Of a DNA stretch of 22,965 nt, positions 7,452 through 14,541 are shown piece by piece; positions within the stretch are counted from its first letter, which is position 1; every line of letters begins with the position of its first letter. The notes under the pieces are model-generated. The model did no database searches and was not told the origin of the DNA. It saw nothing but the letters and a program-made list of their open reading frames with translations. A program made the position numbers and the translations under genes. Location: NCBI GenBank assembly GCA_030705695.1, contig JAUZPX010000015.1, positions 1-22,965 on the forward strand. The letters run 5' to 3'. Source of the DNA: Bacillota bacterium (GTDB taxonomy: Bacteria > Bacillota > Clostridia > Oscillospirales > Acutalibacteraceae).

Positions 7452-7634
7452 TTATTCATCTCTTAAAATCTTTTTAATGTTTTTTTCTACTTTCAGCCTT
7501 GGAAGCATAACTTCGTGACCACAGCTTTGGCATTTTATTTTAAAATCCATGCCAACACGCAGGACAAGAAATTCCTTGCAACCGCAAGGATGAGGTTTTT
7601 TCATGAGCAATTTATCTCCGACACGGACATCCAT
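7452..7634 (-). CDS. DUF951 family small protein
   Basis: A 60-residue protein typical in length for DUF951, a family widespread in Bacillota with no established function. It has a basic CGC (18-20) and a CQSCGH motif (35-40), whose cysteines and histidine could form a small zinc-binding site. The frame MDVRVGDKLLMKKPHPCGC...VGMDFKIKC is the family pattern. Its ATG overlaps the TAA of the HAD gene as TAATG, with AGGAGC inside the upstream gene's last codons, so translation is probably coupled. Often found next to translation-related genes, as here. Confidence 0.9.
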   Translation of the reverse strand: MDVRVGDKLLMKKPHPCGCKEFLVLRVGMDFKIKCQSCGHEVMLPRLKVEKNIKKILRDE

Positions 7635-8377
7635 TATAATTCGCTCCTGTCTTTTAGCAGGTATTGCTTGATTTTCGTAACATCGCCATCCATAACGGTG
7701 TATTTGCTGTAAAGTTTGCCGTCAATCCTCGGCGAAATTTCTTGATGTATATAAAGAGAATTAATTCCAACGTCATAAGCACCTTTTATATCTGAAATAT
7801 AATCGTTGCCTATCATAACGGTTTCGGTTTTATTTAGATTATAACGGTTAATGAGGATATTAAAAAAAGCAGGGTCAGGCTTTTTGCATAATTCATTTGA
7901 CGAAATAACTATACCGTCGAAAAATTTATATATATTAAGCTTTTTCATTTCAGGCAATGTAAAACTTTCTTGAGCGTTAGACAAAAGATAGATTCTTTTG
8001 TCAGCCTTTTTAAGGCTTTCCAAAAGATCAATAACTCCATCGTAAAGCTTAATGAAATTTGTTGAAAAAGTACGGAATGATTCTGCTGCAAATTTAGCAA
8101 ATTCAATATCTTCCGAAATACCCTTATGCGAAAGAAAGCGATTGAAAACTTTAACTATGTCGATATCATGCTCGGAAAATTCTGGGTGTTCTTTAGAAAT
8201 TTCTTTATATTCTTCAGAAACAAACTGATTATAAGCGTCTTTTAGCTCCTGCGCTTCATAATTTGCACCTTTTGAAGCGTATAAAGGTATCATTTTCTGA
8301 TAAAGCATGATTTGGTTTTCGTCGGTTCGGATGTCAATAAGAGTACCGTAAAGGTCAAAAATGTAATTTTTGTACAA
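7634..8377 (-). CDS. HAD-superfamily hydrolase (HAD-IA)
   Basis: A 247-residue cytosolic phosphatase-like protein of the haloacid dehalogenase fold with a helical cap. Motif I is FDLYGTLIDI, with nucleophile D8 but Tyr where phosphatases normally have the second Asp. This variant is seen in haloacid dehalogenases and in a group of clostridial HAD-IA proteins. Motif II is LLSNAQE, the motif III lysine is in CKKPDPAFF, and the acidic motif IV is IGNDYISDIKGA. Eleven bases separate it from trpS upstream. The substrate cannot be read from the sequence; a nucleotide or sugar phosphate is possible. Confidence 0.88.
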   Translation of the reverse strand: MYKNYIFDLYGTLIDIRTDENQIMLYQKMIPLYASKGANYEAQELKDAYNQFVSEEYKEISKEHPEFSEHDIDIVKVFNRFLSHKGISEDIEFAKFAAESFRTFSTNFIKLYDGVIDLLESLKKADKRIYLLSNAQESFTLPEMKKLNIYKFFDGIVISSNELCKKPDPAFFNILINRYNLNKTETVMIGNDYISDIKGAYDVGINSLYIHQEISPRIDGKLYSKYTVMDGDVTKIKQYLLKDRSEL

Positions 8378-8388
8378 GGATAATCCTC

Positions 8389-9393
8389 CTATTTCAGTAC
8401 AAAACCGACTTTTTTCATGACTTTGTCCAATGTGCGCTGAGAGAATTTACGGGCAGTTTCTGCCGCTTCAGAATAGCATTTTTCCAAGTATGCTTTATCT
8501 GCGATAAGTTCTTTATAACGATGCTGAACAGGGGAAAGCAATTCAACGACCGATTCTCCCACGGCAGTCTTAAAATCGCCGTAGCCTTTTCCTGCAAAAT
8601 CAGCTTCGATTTGCTCGTTTGTTTTTCCTGTGACAACGCTGTAAATGCTCATTAGATTGTTAATTCCGTCTTTGCCCTCGGCAAAACGCACTTCGGCTTC
8701 GCTGTCTGTTACGGCACGCTTGAATTTTTTCATAATAGTTTCTGGCGGATCAAGAATAAATACGCAGCCGTTTACGTTTTCATCCGACTTTGACATCTTT
8801 TTTTCAGGCTCTTGAAGCGACATTATTTTTGCTCCGACTTTCGGAATATACGGTTCAGGCACCTTAAAGGTATTACCATAAATATGATTAAATCTGTCAG
8901 CAATGTTGCGTGCAAGCTCAAGATGCTGTTTTTGATCGGCACCTACAGGTACAGCCTCTGTTTGATATAAAAGAATATCTGCCGCCATAAGGCTCGGGTA
9001 AGTAAACAGACCTGCATTAATATTGTCTGAATATTTTGCCGATTTATCTTTGAACTGAGTCATACGTGAAAGCTCGCCAAATTGTGTGTAGCAATTAAGT
9101 ATCCAGGCGAGTTCCGCATGAGCAGATACGTGGCTTTGAATGAAAAATATGCTTTTTTGCGGATCAATTCCGCACGCTAAGAACAAAGCATAGGCTTCAA
9201 GTGTGTTTTGACGGAATTTTTGAGGATCTTGCCGTACTGTAATTGCGTGTAAATCCGCCAATGAGAAAAAGCAGAAGAAGTCATCCTGCATTTCAACCCA
9301 GTTTTTCAGAGCACCAAGATAATTTCCAAGGGTGATTGCACCGCTTGTCTGAATGCCTGAAAACACTACTTTTTTCTTTTCTGTCTGTTCCAT
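8389..9393 (-). CDS. trpS: Tryptophanyl-tRNA synthetase
   Basis: Class Ic aminoacyl-tRNA synthetase that charges tRNA-Trp. The HIGH-equivalent is TLGNYLGAL (21-29), preceded by FSGIQTSGAI, and the second ATP signature is KMSKS at 199-203. GADQKQHLELARNIADRFN is a strong TrpRS pattern. The frame could begin at ATG 9402, but AAGGA directly abuts that codon and lies eight bases from ATG 9393, giving MEQTEKKKVVFSG and 334 residues, the usual length. Sixteen bases separate it from the aminotransferase. No T-box leader was seen in that short gap. Confidence 0.96.
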   Translation of the reverse strand: MEQTEKKKVVFSGIQTSGAITLGNYLGALKNWVEMQDDFFCFFSLADLHAITVRQDPQKFRQNTLEAYALFLACGIDPQKSIFFIQSHVSAHAELAWILNCYTQFGELSRMTQFKDKSAKYSDNINAGLFTYPSLMAADILLYQTEAVPVGADQKQHLELARNIADRFNHIYGNTFKVPEPYIPKVGAKIMSLQEPEKKMSKSDENVNGCVFILDPPETIMKKFKRAVTDSEAEVRFAEGKDGINNLMSIYSVVTGKTNEQIEADFAGKGYGDFKTAVGESVVELLSPVQHRYKELIADKAYLEKCYSEAAETARKFSQRTLDKVMKKVGFVLK

Positions 9394-9409
9394 TATTATC
9401 ATCCTTATA

Positions 9410-10585
9410 TTAGATTAAAGTACTTAGAATTTTAATGCCTTTTTCAAGCTGTTCGTCTGTCGGTGTAGAAAAATTAATGCGAAATGCATTGCATGGAGCG
9501 TTTTCATCAGTCAAAAACGCATTGCCTGGCACGACACAGACTTTATTTAAAACTGCACTCTTACAGAATTCGAGCATATCAACATTCTCGGGCAAAAAGC
9601 ACCATACAAAAAGTCCGCCGTCAAACGGGCTGTACTGAATCTTCGGAGCAAGATATTTATCGAGAAGATTTTTTGTAAATACGGCTTTTTCTCTGTAAAG
9701 TTTACGAAGATACTCCAGATGGGCTTCAAAATCGTATTCAGCCATAAAGCGTTCGCATATCATTTGCGCAAGAATATTTGTATGAACATCCTGACCCTGC
9801 TTGCAGACGACCATTTTTTCGATAATAGGGGTAGGAGCGCAGCAGTAACCAACTCGAAGTCCGGGAGAAATAACCTTTGAGAACGAACCTACATATATTA
9901 CTCTGCCATCTTCGTCAAATGATTTAATATTCGGAATATCTTCGCCGAAATAACGCAGATCGCCATAAGGGTTATCCTCTATTATTAGTACATTGTATTT
10001 TTTTGCAAGCTCATAAACAGCTTTACGCTTTTTAAAACTCATTGTAATGCCTGAGGGGTTTTGAAAATTCGGAATAGTATATATTAAACGAACATTTTTT
10101 TTAGTTTGCAGCGCCTTTTCCAGCGCTTCAATATTTATACCGTCAGCTTCCATAGGTACACCGCACAAATGGACATTGTTGCTTCGGAAAGCGTTCAGAG
10201 TACCGATGAAGCTTGGTGCCTCACAAATGATAGTATCGCCTTCGTTTGTTAATGTTTTGCATGCTAAATCCATAGCCTGCTGAGCGCCCGCAGTTATAAT
10301 AAGAGTATCGGACTCACGGCCGATATTATGCTTTTCCTTTAAGTAAGATACAAGCCGCTCACGCAGCGGAGAATAACCTTCGGTAATGTTATATTGCAAT
10401 GCGGCAATAGGGGATTCTTTAAATATTTTTTCTGTAATTTTTGCGACAGCCTCAGTGGGAAAAGCTTCGGGAGACGGATTGCCTGCCGAAAGCGAAATTA
10501 CAGAGGGGTCTGCTGCATATTTAAATATTTCACGAATAGCCGACGGCTTTAAATTCAAAACACGTTCTGAAAGGGTATATTCCAA
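9410..10585 (-). CDS. PLP-dependent aminotransferase, class I (LysN/ARO8-like)
   Basis: Fold-type I aminotransferase of 391 residues. The start LKPSAIREIFKYAADPSVISLSAGNPSPE is typical of the 2-aminoadipate/aromatic (LysN, ARO8) group. ITAGAQQAMDLACK (97-110) binds the cofactor phosphate, PNFQNPSG (172-179) and EDNPYGDLRY (203-212) hold the pyridine ring, and K237 in GSFSKVISPGLRVGY forms the Schiff base. The frame is open upstream to 10759, but that extension lies beyond the promoter at 10624-10652. TTG 10585, preceded by CAGGTG at seven bases, gives the natural N-terminus. First gene of the leftward block. The amino acid substrate is not determined; a broad specificity for branched or aromatic amino acids is likely. 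Confidence 0.93.
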   Translation of the reverse strand: MEYTLSERVLNLKPSAIREIFKYAADPSVISLSAGNPSPEAFPTEAVAKITEKIFKESPIAALQYNITEGYSPLRERLVSYLKEKHNIGRESDTLIITAGAQQAMDLACKTLTNEGDTIICEAPSFIGTLNAFRSNNVHLCGVPMEADGINIEALEKALQTKKNVRLIYTIPNFQNPSGITMSFKKRKAVYELAKKYNVLIIEDNPYGDLRYFGEDIPNIKSFDEDGRVIYVGSFSKVISPGLRVGYCCAPTPIIEKMVVCKQGQDVHTNILAQMICERFMAEYDFEAHLEYLRKLYREKAVFTKNLLDKYLAPKIQYSPFDGGLFVWCFLPENVDMLEFCKSAVLNKVCVVPGNAFLTDENAPCNAFRINFSTPTDEQLEKGIKILSTLI

Positions 10586-10623
10586 AATAAAACACCTGCA
10601 TTCATAAATATAATAATAGTTAA

Positions 10624-10652
10624 TTTTACCACGGCTTAAATAATTTAGCAAC
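10624..10652 (-). promoter_or_regulatory. Sigma-A promoter of the leftward housekeeping block
   Basis: On the minus strand: TTGCTA (10652-10647), a 17-bp spacer, then TGG-TAAAAT, an extended -10 (TAAAAT at 10629-10624). Transcription should start near 10617, about 30 bases before TTG 10585. Confidence 0.7.
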
Positions 10653-10731
10653 AAAAACAGATTATCGTGGTTTGATATTTTGTACGCAATATTTTTAGCT
10701 AAAAGAGCAAGTGCTTGATACATATTTTTAA

Positions 10732-10760
10732 TTGAACTTTCAAAACAAATGATGTACAAT
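10732..10760 (+). promoter_or_regulatory. Sigma-A promoter of the YcxB-like gene
   Basis: TTGAAC (10732-10737), a 17-bp spacer and TACAAT (10755-10760). Located 52 bases before ATG 10813 and divergent from the aminotransferase promoter. Confidence 0.75.
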
Positions 10761-10812
10761 TGCAGTGAAGATTTTCAGCGGTTAACAAATATAATAAAAG
10801 GAGTAATTGATT

Positions 10813-11349
10813 ATGGAAAATGAGAACAATGAAATTTTATTTGAATGCAATTATACAAGAACAAAATCAATATTAAATGAATTTAATTTATATTATTGCT
10901 TCAAACAGCCTAAATTTATTGTATGTGATACTATGTTTGCTTTTTTAGCTGTATCAAATATAATTATGCTAATTATGGGTGACCCGCAAAAATTTGAAGC
11001 TTCTCTCATTGTAATCGCATTAGTTTATTTATTTTTGAAAATATTGATTTTTCGAGTCAGGAGAATTGCTATAAAAAGAGAATTAGAAATTAATAGTAAT
11101 CAACCTGTTATTGTGAATTCAGCTGTATTTCAGGATTATATTGAAATTACATTATCAAATAACGGAACAAAATCTTCAGTTTGTTTTTCTAATATAAAAA
11201 AAGCAGTAAAAACCAGGAATCTAATTATTTTGATTACACAAGCAAATTTATATTACCTTTTCCCAAAGGATGCTTTTATCAATAATTCTTCTAATGATTT
11301 CATTGCTTTTTTAAAAAGCAAAGGGATAAAAATACATTATTGCAAGTAA
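10813..11349 (+). CDS. YcxB-like membrane protein
   Basis: A 178-residue protein with two adjacent hydrophobic helices (around 36-56, FAFLAVSNIIMLIMG, and 64-83, LIVIALVYLFLKILIF). A soluble C-terminal domain then reads YIEITLSNNGTKSSVCFSNIKKAVKTRNLIILIT...YYLFPKDAF...FLKSKG. This order, two helices then a PH-like domain ending in LxPKxxF, is the YcxB-like family, which has no defined role. AAAGGAG precedes ATG 10813 by nine bases; the in-frame TTG at 10807 is too close to it. Codons are very AT-rich compared with the neighbouring lipoprotein gene. Possibly co-transcribed with the CMD gene 24 bases downstream. Confidence 0.75.
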   Translation: MENENNEILFECNYTRTKSILNEFNLYYCFKQPKFIVCDTMFAFLAVSNIIMLIMGDPQKFEASLIVIALVYLFLKILIFRVRRIAIKRELEINSNQPVIVNSAVFQDYIEITLSNNGTKSSVCFSNIKKAVKTRNLIILITQANLYYLFPKDAFINNSSNDFIAFLKSKGIKIHYCK

Positions 11350-11373
11350 TATATTTAAACGGAGGAATAAATT

Positions 11374-11682
11374 ATGAAAGTTAGCAAGTCATTTGAAACA
11401 TTTGTAAAGGAAGCACCTGAAGTTCATTCAGCTTGGATGGAAGCGGTACAAAAATTTGATAAAGCAAGTAAATTAGATAGAAAAACGGAAGAGCTTTGCT
11501 ATATCTCTGTAATGTCAGCGGTGCGCCTTGAGAGCGGAATTCCGTTTCATGTAAAAATGGCAAAGCAATTAGGGGCAACACGTGACGAAATTATTAGTAC
11601 TGTTTTGGTGGGCTTGCCTGCCGTTGGGAATGTTGTTACAAATTCTCTGCCAATTGCACTTGAAGCATTTGACGAAGAATGA
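11374..11682 (+). CDS. Carboxymuconolactone decarboxylase (CMD/AhpD-fold) family protein
   Basis: A 102-residue all-helical protein of the CMD fold. KLDRKTEELCYISVMSAVRLESGIPFHVKMAKQLGATRDEIISTVLVGLPAVG matches the family from the conserved Glu (about residue 36) to the C-terminal helix. Members active like AhpD carry CxxCxxxH at the end of the second core helix. Here the equivalent reads ESGIPFH: the His is kept but both Cys positions are replaced, so a peroxidase-reductase role is unlikely. GGAGGAATAAATT gives an excellent RBS for ATG 11374. Function unknown; a hydrolase or decarboxylase-like or purely structural role is possible. Confidence 0.85.
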   Translation: MKVSKSFETFVKEAPEVHSAWMEAVQKFDKASKLDRKTEELCYISVMSAVRLESGIPFHVKMAKQLGATRDEIISTVLVGLPAVGNVVTNSLPIALEAFDEE

Positions 11683-11707
11683 TAGTTTTTAATAAAATAC
11701 AATTTTA

Positions 11708-11810
11708 AAGTGTTTTAATTTGAAATAAGTACTTTAAAAATTAACAGCGAATTTCTTGCAATGGGTTTTTAAATGTGTTTTAATGAAACAATATATATAT
11801 TAAAACACTT
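11708..11810 (+). repeat. Three copies of a 10-bp motif around a promoter (candidate operator)
   Basis: GTGTTTTAAT occurs at 11710-11719 and 11775-11784, and its reverse complement ATTAAAACAC at 11799-11808. Copies 1 and 3 extend the match to 12 bp (11708-11719 and 11799-11810). Copies 2 and 3 form a perfect inverted repeat with a 14-base gap, and copy 2 contains the -10 element of the predicted promoter at 11756-11784. A DNA-binding protein could act here; the protein is unknown. In the RNA only copy 3 would be transcribed. Confidence 0.4.
11756..11784 (+). promoter_or_regulatory. Promoter of the DUF5050-like lipoprotein gene
   Basis: TTGCAA (11756-11761), a 17-bp spacer and TTTAAT (11779-11784), 40 bases before ATG 11825. 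Moderate match; its -10 lies inside a repeated motif. Confidence 0.5.
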
Positions 11811-11824
11811 TTGGGAGAACTATC

Positions 11825-13123
11825 ATGAAGATTAAAATAACGGCGTTTATGTTGGCTTTATTGCTTTTTGCGACATTCCTTTACGGTTGCGGCAGCAATA
11901 ATTCCTCGTCAAGCGTTGCAGCTGAGGCAGCAAAAGCCTCTGACGGACCAAGCCGAGCATTTTCGGGTACGCCGACATTCATTTTTGTTAACGGAACGTC
12001 ATTTCTTAAGGACGGCAATACGATTTACTTTTCGCAACCGAATAAAACGAGTAGCACAAACAAGTCGGTTCCGTTTCAGGTGAATAGTATGGATGCCGCA
12101 ACCAAAAAAATTGATACACTTTTCAATTGCCCTGCTACTTATCTTTTTCTTTGTGGAGATTCAATTTTTTATACGGGAGCAAGCGGCGTTTGCAGCATGA
12201 ACAAGAAAACAAAAACAATAAGTAAAATTGCAGATAATAGCACACTTTTATATGTTGATTCAGAGACCTCAATCGTTTATTTCAGAAAAACAAACAGTAA
12301 AAATGATGTCTGTTCGCAAAAAATAGGGAATTCAGAAAACCAAAAGATTTTTTCTTCGAGTGCAACAAAGATTTTCAGCGTTTCCAAATTAGACGGTAAG
12401 CTTTATTTTGTCGGTGATTCAGGTTCTTCAAAGCCAGTAAAATCAACGCCTGCTTATATTTATACGTTAAAATCGGGCAGCAGCGAATTAACTCAAATTA
12501 CAGAAGATATTAGTGGGCAAAGCGAAGCGGTTACTCAATACAACGATAACCTGACCTTTGTGGACGGCTGGATTTATTATACAACAGGTGCTCAGCAAAG
12601 CTCAGATAGCTCTTATCAAGGAAAGCTTTACAGAATCAGCCCTGACGGCAATAAAAAAGAGCTTATCGATTCTGTGGATTCACCTGATTTTACAATTCAA
12701 AACGGATTTGTTTATTACGGCCACGGTTCCGATTTGACCTACACGAATGCCGCAAGACTTGACGGTAGCCAAAAGCAAGATATCGTCGGCGTTTCTGGGC
12801 AGATTGTATATGCCGATAAAAATTACGTATACCGCTATGGATATGACTCAACGAACGGTAATTTCTTCTATCGAACAGATTTGAATAACGATCACGGCAA
12901 GAAGATTATTGTTATGCAGCAAAACAAAAAAGATAAAGCAGCAGGTATTTTAAATGAGCTTGCAACCGCTGCAGTTTTAGGAGACAAAATTTATTATACC
13001 GTTATTAATGTAACAAACAAAAGCGATGGAAGCTATACAACAAACGCTTACAATTATTATCGAATTAATATAGACGGCACTTCCAATGAGCTGCTTAGCT
13101 CAGTTGATTTACAGAAGAAATAA
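11825..13123 (+). CDS. Lipoprotein with DUF5050-like propeller domain
   Basis: A 432-residue surface lipoprotein. MKIKITAFMLALLLFATFLYGC is a standard type II signal with lipobox LYGC and lipidated C22, followed by a Ser-rich linker. The rest is a series of short repeats of the type GDSIFYTG, DGKLYFVGD, DGWIYYTTG, QNGFVYYG and GDKIYYTV, spaced 40-60 residues apart. This is the hallmark of DUF5050/WD40-like propellers that display residues outside the cell. GGGAG precedes the ATG by about ten bases. Single-gene unit with its own promoter and a strong terminator. The ligand is unknown. Confidence 0.85.
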   Translation: MKIKITAFMLALLLFATFLYGCGSNNSSSSVAAEAAKASDGPSRAFSGTPTFIFVNGTSFLKDGNTIYFSQPNKTSSTNKSVPFQVNSMDAATKKIDTLFNCPATYLFLCGDSIFYTGASGVCSMNKKTKTISKIADNSTLLYVDSETSIVYFRKTNSKNDVCSQKIGNSENQKIFSSSATKIFSVSKLDGKLYFVGDSGSSKPVKSTPAYIYTLKSGSSELTQITEDISGQSEAVTQYNDNLTFVDGWIYYTTGAQQSSDSSYQGKLYRISPDGNKKELIDSVDSPDFTIQNGFVYYGHGSDLTYTNAARLDGSQKQDIVGVSGQIVYADKNYVYRYGYDSTNGNFFYRTDLNNDHGKKIIVMQQNKKDKAAGILNELATAAVLGDKIYYTVINVTNKSDGSYTTNAYNYYRINIDGTSNELLSSVDLQKK

Positions 13124-13158
13124 AAATAGGTCATCGGATTTTCCGATGACCTATTTTT
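13122..13158 (+). terminator. Bidirectional terminator between converging genes
   Basis: AAAAATAGGTCATCGGA and TCCGATGACCTATTTTT form a near-perfect 16-bp stem with a very short loop and A/T tails on both sides. It terminates the lipoprotein gene (+) and the dockerin gene (-), whose stop is at 13163. Confidence 0.92.
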
Positions 13159-13162
13159 ATAT

Positions 13163-14500
13163 CTAATTCATATGTCCTTGAAAAACATTTTTAAGCGCAT
13201 CATATCCCACATATGTGCCGCCTTTGTCGAGAACAGGGCATGCATAGTATGTTGTAGCGGAATTGTAATTTATAACGATTTGCGGAAGAGCAAAGTCGAA
13301 GTATTCCATACCCACAAAATATTTTGAAGAAATCGTACTTAATGAAGTTGCCAATGTATTAATATATTGCGCTTGCATATCTCTTGTTTTGGCTGTATCC
13401 CAGTGGGTTGACCACTCACCAAGGGCGATCTTTGTATTATACAATACACTGTATTTTTGAATTTGAGAAACCATATCGTTGGCTTCGGCTGTCAGCCGTG
13501 AAAGAGATTCTTGCTGCCCGCCGCCGATGCCTACATAATTATCCCAGCTAATGAAGTCAATGTATTTACAGGTTTCGGCATCAAATTGATCTCGGATTCG
13601 TGCCTCGCCTCCGCAAACAGACTCCGTATAGTAGAATTTGATTCCGCTTTGTTGTTTCCACGCCTGAATTAGGCTGCCCATTTGCTGAACATATTGCTTA
13701 TATTTGGCGGTGCCGTCAGTCCAGCCTAAAGCAGTTGTAAACTGGCAGTCGCCTTCAGCCCAAGTTGAGAAAATATCACCGTTTTGTATATATTGAGTTC
13801 CCATACCTGTCATAAATTGTTTTAGATAAGCAAAATAATTTTGGCATGCCTGGGTGAATTCTGTACCCGTGGAGTTTATAAGTTCGCCCTGCATGTTTTG
13901 TGGCGGAGTCATGCGATAATAGACATTCATACCTGATTGCCGTGCCAGAGTCGGAACAACGGAAAAGTATGGAATCAATTCCTGTGGCGTGCTTTTCTGG
14001 TCAAACATCAAAGCAATTTCCGCATAATTTGCGTTTGCAGCCTTGGCATAATTTATTGCAGTATTTATATTATTCCAATATGCTCCGCCTTGTTGTGTAT
14101 CCGTAACTGATGTATTGCTTACTTGATCACGTGTTATGTTCATTGTCCCCACGCAACGGAATTGCCAGTAAGAGTCACTGTGGACAGGCGTTTGTGCGGG
14201 GAAGCTGCTTATTATCTCTGCAAGATATTTTTGAATCATGGTAGCATCTTTTAGCGTTACCGAGCCATCGGCGTTGACATCACCGCAGGTTTTCTGACCG
14301 TCGGAAAGTGTAAGCAGCCCTACATTGTATTTTTGAATATCGGTGGCATCCTTTAAGCTTACAATATTGTCTGAATTAACATCGCCGTACAAAATGCTGT
14401 CGGCATTGGCGACCGTTTGATTTAATGGGAAAAGAAATGCAAATACGGAAAGCAGGCATAAAATACAAGAAAGAGAAATCTTCAATTTTTTTTTATAAAT
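13163..14500 (-). CDS. Secreted dockerin-bearing putative glycoside hydrolase
   Basis: Signal peptide with a basic start (YKKKLK), a hydrophobic core and cleavage after VANA. An N-terminal type I dockerin follows, with two calcium-loop repeats: GDVNSDNIVSLKDATDIQKY and GDVNADGSVTLKDATMIQKY. The remaining ~330 residues resemble a (beta/alpha)8 barrel: NYAEIALMFDQ, MNVYYRMTP, IFSTWAEGDCQF and FISWDNYVG, then IALGEWSTHWD. The Glu in WAEGD and the Glu in LGEWS are plausible acid/base and nucleophile. The GH family is not assigned. A dockerin binds a scaffoldin cohesin, implying a cellulosome. The start is unusual: the only RBS, GGAGG (14513-14509), points to an ATT codon at 14500. TTG 14515 overlaps the RBS and TTG 14485 is 23 bases away. 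Confidence 0.82.
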   Translation of the reverse strand: MYKKKLKISLSCILCLLSVFAFLFPLNQTVANADSILYGDVNSDNIVSLKDATDIQKYNVGLLTLSDGQKTCGDVNADGSVTLKDATMIQKYLAEIISSFPAQTPVHSDSYWQFRCVGTMNITRDQVSNTSVTDTQQGGAYWNNINTAINYAKAANANYAEIALMFDQKSTPQELIPYFSVVPTLARQSGMNVYYRMTPPQNMQGELINSTGTEFTQACQNYFAYLKQFMTGMGTQYIQNGDIFSTWAEGDCQFTTALGWTDGTAKYKQYVQQMGSLIQAWKQQSGIKFYYTESVCGGEARIRDQFDAETCKYIDFISWDNYVGIGGGQQESLSRLTAEANDMVSQIQKYSVLYNTKIALGEWSTHWDTAKTRDMQAQYINTLATSLSTISSKYFVGMEYFDFALPQIVINYNSATTYYACPVLDKGGTYVGYDALKNVFQGHMN

Positions 14501-14541
14501 ATTACATTCCTCCAAAAACGTTTTCAGTATTTATATACGTT

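Noticed and set aside
9394..9409. T-box or other leader for trpS
   Set aside because: Only 16 bases separate trpS from the aminotransferase, and no specifier hairpin or T-box sequence was seen upstream of the operon promoter.
10586..10759. 58-residue N-terminal extension of the aminotransferase
   Set aside because: It lies upstream of the mapped promoter pattern at 10624-10652, has no RBS, and does not resemble the family; TTG 10585 has a proper RBS.
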